Source: a virus. Taken from it: a stretch of 56,012 bases of DNA. The DNA lies in the IMG/VR virus record IMGVR_UViG_3300027704_002830, positions 1 to 56,012 of that record; one strand, written 5' to 3'. Positions within the stretch are counted from its first letter, which is position 1; the number at the start of each line of letters is the position of its first letter. Shown in pieces: positions 33,068-44,300 of the stretch. The position numbers were made by a program, and so were the translations under genes. Under the pieces are notes generated by a model, which did no database searches, had not been told where the DNA came from, and was given only the letters and a program-made list of their open reading frames with translations.

Positions 33068-33942
33068 TCTGCTAGTTCCTGGAGCCGTTTAATATGGTCA
33101 TCTGTTAACCATTGCTTAACATGATAATGTATAGGCTTTGTTTGTAAGTAATTGTTAATAAAGCATCTGCCGTTTTCGTCCCAACTATCTGACAAGTAAT
33201 CAGTCCAATCAACGTCTTGTACTTTATAATCTAATAGTCCTTGGCATTTTGATTTTAAATGTACAAAAGTAAAACTAGGAATAGGTTTAACTTTATCTTC
33301 CCATTCTAATAATCTAATAGCAAGTCCGTATACTTCGTCGGTTGCTGGCCAACGTTTTTTATTATGTCTAATATATTCCCAACTGTAGTCGTCCCAATTT
33401 TTAAATATATCTTCGCACATATTAAAAAACTTTCTTGCTTCTTTACTTTGTCTAAAATAAGTTAGGGCCGCATATCCTCTATACAAGTTGTTTCGTGTAA
33501 ACGCTTGACTATAATAACTTACGTCTGCTTTGTGTCCTTTAAATGTAACAGGGTTGTTACATATTTGTACAGGAAAACCTTTTCCTAATATGTTCCACCA
33601 GTCGCTATGGTCGTGTGTGAATAGCATATCAGCATCTAAGCAAATAGTTTCTTTGTAAGGTGTCATATGATATGCTTTCCACCAGTTGTGTAATTTCCAG
33701 TTATGCGGCAATGCTTCGTCGGTCCATGGGATTGTAACAACTTCATCAAATATTTCTTTGTAGTTTTCTGGTAAACGTTTTTGGTCTTCTTTTGTCATGC
33801 CAACTGCTAAAAACGGTGCCTCTACTTGACTTGATTTTAAACTCAATGCTAAAGCATAAGCCATTCTAGGATAGTCGCCAAACTTTTCACTATATTGTGC
33901 TATAGTAAAAAACCCTCGTTGTCTTTTATATTTTCTAGCCAT
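33064..33942 (-). CDS. Glycosyltransferase with DXD motif (GT-A-like)
   Basis: This 292-residue protein has TICLDADMLF (Asp103-x-Asp105), the DXD metal and nucleotide-sugar site of GT-A enzymes such as the GT8 group. It comes after an N-terminal region with YALALSLKSS and a later HxK-type SFTFVHLKSKCQG segment. It resembles the next gene upstream (TILIDSDYLI), so the two are probably a pair of related transferases. They would act in the cytoplasm on a glycan or protein acceptor. The overlap with that gene is 8 bases. Confidence 0.72.
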   Translation of the reverse strand: MARKYKRQRGFFTIAQYSEKFGDYPRMAYALALSLKSSQVEAPFLAVGMTKEDQKRLPENYKEIFDEVVTIPWTDEALPHNWKLHNWWKAYHMTPYKETICLDADMLFTHDHSDWWNILGKGFPVQICNNPVTFKGHKADVSYYSQAFTRNNLYRGYAALTYFRQSKEARKFFNMCEDIFKNWDDYSWEYIRHNKKRWPATDEVYGLAIRLLEWEDKVKPIPSFTFVHLKSKCQGLLDYKVQDVDWTDYLSDSWDENGRCFINNYLQTKPIHYHVKQWLTDDHIKRLQELAE

Positions 33943-34771
33943 AAAGTTCTATAAACCTATCATAATTTTTTTCTATTTCAAATTTGTTTAGTAAGTGTAT
34001 GTTTGTGTCTTTTAATCTTACAGGTCCTTCAGTTGTATTAATTGTTATACTTCCTTTGTTTATATCTATCACACTTTCGGGCGGGTAACTGTTAATCTGT
34101 CTTGTAGGTAATGGCTTTAACCATCCATCAGTATATCCGTTCATAATATGTGAGGCTATGGCAGCCGTTATATCGTTTCTATAAAATGTATACGGGCTAT
34201 TATATGTTGTACTATAAAAATCGTTATTTTCTTTGATTTCTTTTGCTAATGTAAACCATTGTTCTGTTTGTTCGCATTTTCTAAAATAACATACAGTAAA
34301 CCAATGTATACTAGGGTAGCCATCTGTGATAACTTTTTCGTAAATGTGTTCTTGTTGTTTTCCGGGAAGTCTACTATTAATATTCATTAGCATAGGTTCA
34401 ACATTTCCCCACACGTTATTTAAAACTGAATTTTGTATTAAGTAGTCACTATCGATTAGTATTGTTTCGTCATATGGTGATAAATCATATGCTAATAACC
34501 GATCTAAATTATACCAAGTAATTTGTTCACGTTTACCGTTAATTATTACACCTCTGCCATTGACTACTTCGACATTGTCTAAGTATATCACCTTATCCCA
34601 AACATCACTAGCATTGTACAATGTATTGTCGTTGTAATCAGCTTCTAGTGTAATTAAGGAAACAGGTATATCAAGAAAATGCTTAGCCATAGTCGCGGCT
34701 ACTTCGGCTTGTTTTATGTAATTAAATTGCTCGTTATTTTTAGCAAATATTATTAAGCCTTTAGTCGTCAT
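33935..34771 (-). CDS. Glycosyltransferase with DXD motif (GT-A-like)
   Basis: This 278-residue protein starts with a strand typical of GT-A folds (GLIIFAKNN) and has TILIDSDYLIQNS with Asp107-x-Asp109. WFTVCYFRKC and a distal FYRNDITAAIA helix follow. It is a relative of the downstream gene at 33064-33942. It lies near the beginning of the operon driven by the 35165 promoter and overlaps the first gene by 11 bases. Confidence 0.7.
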   Translation of the reverse strand: MTTKGLIIFAKNNEQFNYIKQAEVAATMAKHFLDIPVSLITLEADYNDNTLYNASDVWDKVIYLDNVEVVNGRGVIINGKREQITWYNLDRLLAYDLSPYDETILIDSDYLIQNSVLNNVWGNVEPMLMNINSRLPGKQQEHIYEKVITDGYPSIHWFTVCYFRKCEQTEQWFTLAKEIKENNDFYSTTYNSPYTFYRNDITAAIASHIMNGYTDGWLKPLPTRQINSYPPESVIDINKGSITINTTEGPVRLKDTNIHLLNKFEIEKNYDRFIELYG

Positions 34772-35111
34772 ATGTTAATATCTCTTCCACACTTCTTGCT
34801 GTTACTATTTTTTGTTGCTCTGCCTGAGCTCTATTTTGTTCTTGAACGTAAGTATCTAATATTAATTTCATAAAAGGTCTAACTTCTATTTCGATTAGAT
34901 TTTCATTTCTGTCATCAATGACAGCTTTTTTGTAGTTTTTACGTTCGAGCAAATCTAGTAAGTTTAGCAATGTAGGATTGATATTAAATAATCCGCCGTT
35001 ATAACCGATAGTGAGCCTTTCATTTTTAAGCTCTTTTAGTAGTTGTAATTGGTTATTTTGGACTTGTCGATAATTTGCGTTTTTGAATAATTCTGATGTT
35101 TCTTTGTTCAT
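34761..35111 (-). CDS. Small protein of unknown function, first gene of the operon (116 aa)
   Basis: A 116-residue mostly helical, charged protein (LQLLKELKNE, LLDLLERKN, QNRAQAEQQK). It carries no known motif. It is the first gene after the overlapping terminator/promoter at 35127-35193. Its ATG lies about 47 bases from the predicted start of transcription. No clear Shine-Dalgarno is seen close to the ATG, although AGGATATC is about 6-13 bases upstream and could serve. Confidence 0.55.
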   Translation of the reverse strand: MNKETSELFKNANYRQVQNNQLQLLKELKNERLTIGYNGGLFNINPTLLNLLDLLERKNYKKAVIDDRNENLIEIEVRPFMKLILDTYVQEQNRAQAEQQKIVTARSVEEILTYDD

Positions 35112-35126
35112 TGAGATATCCTAGAT

Positions 35127-35163
35127 AAAAAAATAGCGAGTAGTTTTTAACACATACTCGCTA
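35127..35163 (-). terminator. Intrinsic terminator of the structural operon
   Basis: On the minus strand, TAGCGAGTA (35155-35163) and TACTCGCTA (35134-35142) form a perfect 9-bp stem with a 12-base loop, followed directly by a run of seven T (35127-35133). It lies about 40 bases after the stop of the last structural gene. The upper arm begins right next to the -10 box of the next promoter. Confidence 0.88.
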
Positions 35164-35164
35164 T

Positions 35165-35193
35165 ATTATAACACGTTAGGACTAAGGTGTCAA
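35165..35193 (-). promoter_or_regulatory. Consensus sigma70-type promoter interlocked with a terminator
   Basis: The minus strand reads TTGACA (35188-35193), 17 bases, TATAAT (35165-35170): a perfect housekeeping promoter, the same as the one before metK. The expected start near 35158 lies inside the upstream arm of the terminator hairpin. New transcripts would therefore lack most of that arm and escape termination, while read-through from the structural operon would be stopped. Confidence 0.85.
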
Positions 35194-35200
35194 GTCTTTT

Positions 35201-36133
35201 TTAGAATGATTCTGTTGTTGCCCAACTTGGATATGCGGGTGTATAAACAGTAGACCTTCTTGATGTAAATACTGCGTTTGTACCTGATTCTACTGTATCA
35301 ACTGTGCTTGGAGATGTCGCGGCATGTTGATCGTCCCATGTAATTTGAATTGTAACAATTGTGCCATCAGTTTTTGCTTGAACTAATACATCGTTGGCAC
35401 TATAAGCGCCTGAGCCAATGTTTGTTCCTTCAAAAACAGTCGCGTAAGTTGAAGTTAAATCATGGAAGCCAACTGTTGTACTAGGTGTTCCAGCGTTACC
35501 AGTTCTTGTAGTACCAGTGTAACCTATTTTAATAGTACCTATGGAAGTATCAAAAATAGTGTTCCAGTTAGTAGATTGTGTGCTAGTTGCTGTTGGTTGA
35601 TCAAACGTCATGTGTAACTCACCACCCGAGTTGAAAAACGTTCTACAGTGATTAGCATTAGAAAATGTTGACGTAACTGTTGAGTTAATAGATGCTGTGC
35701 CAACTTCGCCGCCCCAAGCAGTACTTCTTGTTGAAGTGTGCTGTGTTGCTGGAGTTGTTTGTTGTCCTGCGTCTACGTTTTGAAAGTTATTGTCAATGTC
35801 TGTAACCGCTCCACTCAAATTGTATGAGTAAGAAGCACCGCCAATTGTCTGTGTTCCGTCAAATGCGTGTACTGTGCCACTTGTTGCTGGATAACCTGTA
35901 TCACTTCCTCCCGGAATAGTTACTGATGTTCCTTGGTGTGTTGCCGCATTTGTGACCGCCGTTAGTAGCGCCGTCCAGTGTGCCGCTGTAATGCTATCTG
36001 TTGCTGATACTGTTGTTAAGTTTGATTGGTTATAACCTTTAGTGCCCGAACCGACACCTATTACGCCATTTACCGTCGAAACAAAAGCATTGTAATCAGA
36101 AGCAGTTATTGTATTGCTTGTTGAATATGCCAT
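35201..36133 (-). CDS. Putative tail/virion structural protein (310 aa)
   Basis: This 310-residue protein is rich in Thr, Ser and Gly with many short beta-type repeats and few charged residues, as in phage tail-associated proteins. The N-terminus (SNTITASDYNAFVSTVNGVIG) followed by the ITAAHWTALLTAV segment recalls small structural proteins near the tail genes of marine T4-like phages. AAGGGAAA precedes the ATG. It is the last gene before the terminator. No host-binding or enzymatic motif is visible. Confidence 0.65.
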   Translation of the reverse strand: MAYSTSNTITASDYNAFVSTVNGVIGVGSGTKGYNQSNLTTVSATDSITAAHWTALLTAVTNAATHQGTSVTIPGGSDTGYPATSGTVHAFDGTQTIGGASYSYNLSGAVTDIDNNFQNVDAGQQTTPATQHTSTRSTAWGGEVGTASINSTVTSTFSNANHCRTFFNSGGELHMTFDQPTATSTQSTNWNTIFDTSIGTIKIGYTGTTRTGNAGTPSTTVGFHDLTSTYATVFEGTNIGSGAYSANDVLVQAKTDGTIVTIQITWDDQHAATSPSTVDTVESGTNAVFTSRRSTVYTPAYPSWATTESF

Positions 36134-36160
36134 TATATTTTTCCCTTATGTCCTGTTATA

Positions 36161-37633
36161 TTAATTAATTATCACAAATGCTTCAATTTCACCCACTTCA
36201 TGACTATTTTTGTCTTGGAGTGATCTACCTATGCAGTTGAAATAGTTTGCTTCGCCGGTTGATGCGGATCTTGCCATGCCATTTCCAGCACTAACTAGTC
36301 TATCACCTTTTTTAATTGTACCAATAACTTTGACTGGTACTCTTCCGCTTACTGCTATCGCTGGATGACTGGCGTTGTCTCCTGCTTTAGAATTCATTAA
36401 GTATGCTGGTCTTGTTGAAATAACACCAAATACTTTGTTACTTAATTCGTCACTTACTTTTGTAATTTCTTTTGCTCCACCTAAAGCAACAATAGTGCCA
36501 GGTTCTTGCGGGTTGTCAATAGCAAAACGCTCTGCCAAGTCAGCATATTGTGCCGAGGTACTTTCACCTTCGAACGTAGTAGCAAATACTTGATTAAACT
36601 TTTTAGCTGTGCTACCTAAATCTCTAGTGTTGTTAGCATCTGGGATCAAGTCACCAGTTATACTAGCACTACCGTCTCTTAATAGTGTTACACCACTTAC
36701 TGAAAGTTGATTATCAACATATTGTTTTGTAGCGGCACCTAAGTTAACTGTAGGATCACCTGCTAGTACTATTCTCGATGTGGCGCCATCTACTGTTAAT
36801 GCTGTAGTAGGTGAACCACCGTCGTTGACTGACATAATAATATCACCGTCTGATGTATTATTATGAAGTGTAATATTACTTCCTGCTACACTAACTCTGT
36901 AGTCGTCATCTGCGCCTACGTAAAAACCTGTATCGTTTTGAACTTTAAGTGTACCTGATGTAGTATCATTGCCACCTGATATTAAATAACCAGTCGCTGC
37001 CACACCGCCTAAAGCGTCTGAGTCAGTTGCTGTTCCATTCCATTTTGCCGAAGCTAGTGTTGAGTTAACTGTGTAGCCTTGCTTAATTGTAGCAAAACCC
37101 GATATAGCCGCGTTAGGTGTAAATACCGCATCTTTAGAAATTATTGATACAATAACATCATTAACATACATTTTAACAATAACGTGTGCTACTGAACCAG
37201 TATCTGTTATAGACTCTACTGTTGGTCCTGATTGCCCCGAACCCACAGTTGAAAGTGGACCAATTGTAGTCCATGTACTTCCGTTATAAACTTTTAATTG
37301 GTTGTTTGTTGTATGCCAAAATAAATCACCTACAACACCACTTGCTGGATCCGATGATGCTGTTGTAGAACTTGAAACTGTTTTAAAAGCAGAACCAGTG
37401 TATACTTTAAGTAAACTATTGGAACTGTCCCACCATATCTGGCCAGCCAAAGGCGCCGATGGGGCTGATGAGTTAGAGAAATTCTCTAATAATTTTACGA
37501 AGTTTTCGTTTAATAACTCGCCGTAGCCGGAATAGTTTTTACCAATGAATTTTAAATCAGTAGTACTATCTATTGTTCCGTCGCTTACGGTAGCTAAAAC
37601 ACCCCCGCTTGTTTTGTTAACTGTATATGCCAT
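36161..37633 (-). CDS. Tail fibre-like protein
   Basis: This 490-residue protein has repeated short fibre modules: LAGQIWWDSSNSLLKVYTG and GDLFWHTTNNQLKVYNGSTW near the N-terminus, common in tail fibres of marine phages. Repetitive SGTLKVQND-type beta segments fill the middle. The C-terminal 130 residues look like a chaperone-type self-cleaving fibre tip of the peptidase G2 kind (ADLAERFAIDN...PGTIVALGG...VPVKVIGTIKKGDRLV). That tip assignment is by general resemblance. A late-type promoter precedes it and GGAG stands before the ATG. Confidence 0.75.
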   Translation of the reverse strand: MAYTVNKTSGGVLATVSDGTIDSTTDLKFIGKNYSGYGELLNENFVKLLENFSNSSAPSAPLAGQIWWDSSNSLLKVYTGSAFKTVSSSTTASSDPASGVVGDLFWHTTNNQLKVYNGSTWTTIGPLSTVGSGQSGPTVESITDTGSVAHVIVKMYVNDVIVSIISKDAVFTPNAAISGFATIKQGYTVNSTLASAKWNGTATDSDALGGVAATGYLISGGNDTTSGTLKVQNDTGFYVGADDDYRVSVAGSNITLHNNTSDGDIIMSVNDGGSPTTALTVDGATSRIVLAGDPTVNLGAATKQYVDNQLSVSGVTLLRDGSASITGDLIPDANNTRDLGSTAKKFNQVFATTFEGESTSAQYADLAERFAIDNPQEPGTIVALGGAKEITKVSDELSNKVFGVISTRPAYLMNSKAGDNASHPAIAVSGRVPVKVIGTIKKGDRLVSAGNGMARSASTGEANYFNCIGRSLQDKNSHEVGEIEAFVIIN

Positions 37634-37651
37634 TTATTACTCCACTAACAT

Positions 37652-37659
37652 TATTTATA
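37652..37659 (-). promoter_or_regulatory. T4-type late promoter (TATAAATA)
   Basis: Minus-strand TATAAATA, the exact T4 late -10 element, lies 19 bases upstream of the tail fibre ATG, leaving room for a short leader with GGAG. No -35 is required for this class. It supports late expression of the fibre and following gene. Confidence 0.6.
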
Positions 37660-37669
37660 TATTTATCGT

Positions 37670-38341
37670 TTAATTAACACTTGACAGATTAGTTAAAGTT
37701 TGAATTCTTACTGTATATTCAATTTCAATTAACCGGTTTAAGGACTTCTGTACAGGGTGAAACACAACATGGGTTAATAATTTACCTGTATCAACAGTAC
37801 CTACCCAACTTTTTAATCCTAACTCATCAAATACATACGTACCATCAAAGTTATTCGTGTTGTCAAACGCCGCTTGTCCGCTTGGTTCACCATAATCTAA
37901 CAAACAACTTACAACGATATCAGTGTACACAGTACCCTCTACGTGTGATGTTGTTATTTTGTTACGTGCTGGGTCAGTATTTAACGCTGAATTGTTATCA
38001 ACTACTTTGTAATATGTTTGATTATATAAACTACTGTTAGTACCACTACTATTAGCAGGCTTATATGTAATTACCCCAGTAGGGTCAACACTAGTACCAC
38101 CGTTTCCTAAGGCTATTTCATGAACAAATCCTGTTGTTTTATTAGCAATAGACAGCGCCATTGCTTCACTCATATTTTCATAATGAATAGCATTACGCTT
38201 ATTGACGAATTCTTCACCTGATACTGGGTCAAATATTCTTATATGACCTTCGACGTTGACATTTCCAGTCTCATCAGGGTTATTATTTGATTTTTCTTTA
38301 ATTTCGTTTTCCATGTCGTTATCTTCTTCTGCCTTATTCAT
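37670..38341 (-). CDS. Putative baseplate/tail structural protein (223 aa)
   Basis: After an acidic, low-complexity first 35 residues, the protein has HIRIFDPVSGEEFVNKRNAI and MSEAMALSIANKTTG. It then has several beta segments (VVSCLLDYGEPSG, YVFDELGLKSWVG) ending in ...VEYTVRIQTLTNL-like strands. Its position directly after the giant baseplate protein and before the fibre genes implies a virion role. No firm T4 counterpart is identified. AAGAG precedes the ATG. Confidence 0.65.
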   Translation of the reverse strand: MNKAEEDNDMENEIKEKSNNNPDETGNVNVEGHIRIFDPVSGEEFVNKRNAIHYENMSEAMALSIANKTTGFVHEIALGNGGTSVDPTGVITYKPANSSGTNSSLYNQTYYKVVDNNSALNTDPARNKITTSHVEGTVYTDIVVSCLLDYGEPSGQAAFDNTNNFDGTYVFDELGLKSWVGTVDTGKLLTHVVFHPVQKSLNRLIEIEYTVRIQTLTNLSSVN

Positions 38342-38345
38342 ATAT

Positions 38346-41300
38346 TTAGCTCTTTATGTAAGTCGGTTCATCAAGTAAGAAATTAGCCTGAGTCGTGGTT
38401 GAATTTTGCAAGCCTAATCCGTTACTAGCATTACTACCTTGTGTAGTATACCAAGTTTTATCATGTGCTGATGGTATCTCTTGTCTAGTACTAACATCTA
38501 TAACATCACTATGTATTGGGTGACTTGCTGGAATATGTGTTCCACTAGTTCCGCGTCGTAGTCTTGATATTGTATTTGTTGCTATATCTAGATGTAAGTA
38601 TTCTATTCTCTCGCCGCCGATCCACACAATACCGGGCATGTTGCTAGTATCATCCGGTACCGCAAATTGCTGAGCATTGTTTACTACTATTTCAGTATGC
38701 GATGATAATAGCTCTGCGGCAGTAGTTGCTTTGTGTTTATTTGATATCCTGTAATAATGATTCTTATCAAATAAATCTTTAAAGATTTTAAATCCAATTG
38801 CCGGCTGTATAATTTCTTCTGTAAATTGTGTTATTATTGTTATGTCAGTTGCTTGTAGTGTACTAGCGAATGCTAATTTACTACCAAGCAGTTTGTAATC
38901 ATAGTTCGGTACCATCTTAACACCATTTTTAGTTACCCACAAGTAAGATACATTAGTAGGATTTCTAAATAAACTAAACTCTGCTATATTTACAACACTT
39001 GCAGTTACGGCATCAAACGGCACAGATTCAAATCCTCTAACATCAAATCCAATATCAGTAGTAATAGCACTAGTTGAGCCACCTTTAAATGTTTCTGTTG
39101 TAACTTTTAGTTTATTATGATTATTAAACGTTGTTACTACTAATGAGTCTGATCCACTCCACGTTCCGCCTGTGATTGTTAATGTTGTAGCATCAGTTAA
39201 AATATAATCAGCATTTGTAGTTACAGCAACATCAATTTTAGAACTAGCCGATGGTGCCTCGTCTAATTGAACTGCTTTTATTGTGCTATCTGATCCAGTA
39301 ACTATACTATAATTTGTAGTTTGTACACCGTTAATATAAACTCGTGTGTCGCTTTTTGTTAATGTTGCATGGTCAATATCTGCTTTTGTGGATAAATCGT
39401 ATGTTGCTGAACTGGAATCGTTTGTTAGGTACGTGAACACCGGTGGGCGTAATCTTGTTCCGTTAAGTTCGACAATAATTTTATCTGTTCTTGCTAAAAA
39501 TGTATCGGCTCCGTCTGTTAATGTAAATGTTCTAGTGCTATCAGTTACAGTCCAGTCGTCTATTGTTACCTTACTAAATGTTCTAGTAGCAGATGATGCC
39601 ACATCAAATAACATAACTCGCACTTGGTCTGTTGCAGATAACGCGGTAGCCGGTGTCCAGGTTGTTTCTGTGCCGCCAGCGGCTAATGTTCCAGTTGTAT
39701 TGTGTACGCCATTAACTGTAATAAAGTTTTGTTTAGTTGATATTAATGAATACGCTATTGGTAGATTAACAACAGTCTGACCAGCAATTGCTTGTTGTTC
39801 AAAATCAAGTAACACACTATTACCGGTATTACCGAAGCTAGTTAGATGTATGATTTCGTTGTTTACTGGAGCAGTAGTGAACGTAATTTTATTATCAACC
39901 CAGTCAACGGTGTAGAGCGTAGAAGAAACTTTACCTGATGATCTAGAATATACAAGAACTGCTTGATCTGTTCCTGTTTTATCATCACCAAATTTAAATA
40001 CTTTATTAGTTCCATCGCCTTTGTAATTTATACTATAAATTGGAAAGCCTAACGCATCATCATTGTCTGTATCTGTGCTAGGCGACGTGAACACGTTTAT
40101 GCTTAATGAGTCAAACACTCTACCGGGCACAAATTCTTCAGGAGCATGTGAACTATAAGCATCAACAAATTTACTACTTCCATCTACAATAATATCTTCA
40201 GGTCGTAATCCTAATTGTGTATCATCAAATTTACCCTGTAAAGTTAAGTCGATATCTTTTGAACTTAAAATAAATCGACCGTCACTGTCGATTTCAAAGT
40301 TATCAAACGGTTCAGTATCAAATGCACTGTGATCAAAGTTTGGTTCGTCTGAGAATAGTGGTCCTTGAACTTTTGTTCCTGGATATGTGATACCTTTAAA
40401 TATTGCTCCCAAGTCTACAGCATCTTGTCCTGCTTTAGGACTGTAATATGCCATAGTTCTATCCATTGCATTATTAAATGTAGCATCTGCCTTAATTGTT
40501 AAGTTATCACTATCAAATGTTGCTCCTGACGTAAAGCCCGTGTTAACTGTATATGCTTCTTTTAAGTGTTGGATGATATTGGTTGTAGTATAAGCAGTAT
40601 TTTTAGTCCATGTTTTAACATCGGAACTAAATTTAATTCTATCAAATTTTAACGTTTCTTTTATTTTTCTTATATTGTTATTTTTTATAACAGCATACAA
40701 GTTTGTTGCTATTGTTGGACTACCACCGGTAATTGTAATAGCAGGTGTTGTAAGATATCCACTGCCCTTAGTTGTTACTGTTACACTATTAACTCGTCCG
40801 CCACTTATAGTACACGTTGCTGTAGCAGTAACACCACCTGCAGGCGCGGCCGCAATTGTTATTACTGGTGCTGTAGTATATCCAGTTCCTTGCCAGTTTA
40901 TACGAATGTCGTCGACATAATAAGAATGATTATCTTTCCACATTTTGTAAGCAGTATTTGTTGTAAGTGTAGTGGCGTCGTGGCCCTTTTCTTTATTAGG
41001 TGACCTAAACGTTTTAGTAATACTGTCGTATGTAGCTGGTAAATCGAAGTCTGAAGTGTCACCTAAATATGTTTCTAGTTTAGTGTAACCTAATACGTAT
41101 TCTCTAATCTTAGAATGATACGGTTTTACTTCATTGATATAGCTTTTAACAAATTCTTGGTTATCTCTTTGGTATGTTGGAAATTGATCTAGTGCCCGTA
41201 AATTATGTTTAACTTGGATGAAACTAGTTTTGAACATCCAATCAACATGTGACTGTTCTTGTAATACAAATTTCAATAAAACAAACATTAACTTGTTGTG

Positions 41301-44300
41301 TTCATTTTTTAAATCGTGAACTAGAATTTGGTCTTTAATCGCATCAATAATATTCCTAGTTTCAATTTGAGGTTCTGTATCCATTAAATTAAAGTCGTAA
41401 CCGTCTGTGTCAAAACCGTAACTAGTTTTAACATAATCATACAAGTCATCACCGAATTTTAATGTTCCGTCTTTTTGACCTATTAGTGTGTGCTTGCCGG
41501 ATGTTTTAATATATAAATCCCAACTAGTACCTTTTGTTATTTTAATAATACTTTTATCTGCTATTGTAGTAGCATTTTCATACACTTTGTTAAAATCAGT
41601 ATAACGATAATCAATGTTAGTATCCGTACTATAACCAGTGTCGTACCAGTCTATAAATGCCCAGAACTTTTTAGTATCGTAACTTTGCGTTCTAGACCGT
41701 AACCAAGTATTATCGGATTGTAATGTATGGATGCTCCAGCGACCGTTAACTACAGAATCAGTTATTACCGCTACTTTGTATCCTGTTTCTTTAAGAGCTA
41801 CTCTGATATAACCCAATTCTGTTATTGAATTTACAGTCTCATTGTATTCCAATGAAGTCGTTAACGGTAACGGTTCTTCTTCGTTTAGCACAGAATAATC
41901 TAAACTGTCACTGATATTATACTTTTTAATAACAGCATTCACGTATGTGATATACTCTTTTAAAGCAAGATATCTATTCATAAACACGCCCTGTCTTGGC
42001 CGTATATCAATACCGTACTTGTCGCCAACACTTAGGTTAATATCTGGGACAATGTTGCCCTGTTTATCTGCACCTGCTAAACTATCTTTAATTTTCTTAA
42101 ATAGGTCTACAGGTATTTCAAGTTGTGTACTGCCTTCTGGGATTAATTCCCACTCTGTGTGTAGTATTTTATCGTTCGGTTTCTTATCATATTCAACTGC
42201 TAATACTGTATTGTTTGCTTCTATATACTTTGCTGTATTAACTAGTGCTACTTGATTTTTTCCTATAAATTGAGCATAAGCAGAACCGTTTGTTACAGGA
42301 TCTGTAATCAGTTTTTTAATTGTTTCTGTACTTAATGTTTTTCCTTCATGTACAGTTGTTTTGCTAGTTGCCCAGAAGTAGTATTTTGTTTCTAGTAAGT
42401 TTGTAATAGTGTTAATTTTTTGTATTTCAACATACGCACTATCACCATATTTTGCTGTGCCTCCGGTATACACGCTAGGTTTTACAGTTGACTCGGTCCA
42501 CTGGTAAATGCCAATAGTACTTCCTGGGAATAATCCACCCCAGAATAAAGATTTGTAATCAGCATTACCTTGTTCATAATTAATAAATTTAAGTTCGTTT
42601 ATGTCCCACCAAATTTTTCCAATAAATATATCCTGGTTCCAATAAGCATCACTCTTATTAACATCTTTTGTTCCGTCGCTATAATTGTAAACTGCAGGAT
42701 CCCATGTTGTCTTATAATCAATATTCTGTTCGGCGGCTCCTATAATTTTTCCCTTAATAGGATCAATGTAATCTAAATATGTTACAATCTTATTTGTTTC
42801 TTTGTTGTACAAAAATACTTTATTAATTCTATCAATATCAACTAATGGTTCTTCCTTTGCATCTACTGAAAATAAGTCACCTGTTTTTTTATACGTTAAG
42901 ACCTTGCCGGTATTTAATGTTATTCCGTCGTCATCGAGTGGAGCACTAACGTAAATAGTATCGTTAGTAATTGCTATACTAGATCCAAACTTGTCATTGC
43001 TAGATAAGTTATTTGTGTATAAATTATCAGCTTCGACCCAGCTATTGCCTAGTTTTTGGAACACATGCGTAGAGCCTGTAAAGAATCTATTTGCTGTAAA
43101 TCTAGTGCCGCTACTGTCAAATATAGTATTTTTAAGATCAACTGTTGTATAAACACGTGATGATCCACTTGGGCAACCAACAACAAGTAAGTTGTTGTTT
43201 CTGGAAACTTTAATGTTCTCGCCAAATTTGTGACCAGCGGTAATTTCTTGATTTAACGTAAGTGTTGTAGAATTAAACCAAGGAGCTAATCCGATGTCTT
43301 TAAAAATAGTGCCAGTTACCCCTGGAGTAACAATAATAGAATTCATCTTACCTACACTACTAGTAACAGTTAATACAGTACCTGCCGACGATGCTGTAAT
43401 ACCAGGTATATTTGCGTTATTGATATCAATTACAATACCTGATAATGTAGTAGTAGTAGACGTAACTTTATATCCATTAATGAAGAAACTTTCACCGGAG
43501 TTGTAAGATGTAAACCCTTCCGGCGATGATGTTACAACACATTTGTCATTAACTATGTTTTGATTCCTTTCAAATATCGAAACAGTTCCTGAATTTTCTA
43601 CAACGCCGTCACGTTCCGGAACACCAACATACACCGTTTGAGCCGATTCGTCTATCGCAATAGACGATGATCCAAATTGCCCGTCCACTTGTTTAGCAAT
43701 GTCACTTGGTGATATCATTTGTAACTGTCGCCACCTGTCGGTCCATAACGCTATTTCGTCACCTGTTATAGGTGCTGTTACAAATGTAATAGTATTGCCT
43801 GATGATGACCATACCGTAGGCTGTTTTGTAATATTTGTACCGTTAACTGCTACAGTAATGTAACTCGCACTTGATCCTTCGGCTGTAAATGTTTTTGTAG
43901 TCCCGTCACCTACAAAACATTGCCAATGCCTGGTCTTAACTTCTACAGCACCCATTCTGCTTGTAGAATCGTCACCTACGGTGCTTCTATTAGGTGAACC
44001 AATAGTAATGTGTCGACCTTGACTATCTATGCTAATAGTTTTACCATAGTCGGTATCTGTTCCGGTAAATGTCTCAACAAGTCTCCAGCCACCTAAAGAA
44101 GTTACACTGATGTCACTGCTGGCAACCGGTGCCGTTGTGAACGTAATTACTTTAGTTATTGGGTTATATGTATAATCTCTTCCAGCTACGTAATCAGTAC
44201 CACCTATACGAATATATAATTCTTCTGCTGAACCAGGACTCCCAAGTGAAGTTAATGTAAACGTAGTATCAGATCCATCTCCGATAAATGTTTGTGTTAG

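Noticed and set aside
39346-39780. Plus-strand frame of 144 codons inside the giant structural gene
   Set aside because: It lies wholly opposite a strong minus-strand coding frame, has low-complexity valine-rich sequence and no start signals.
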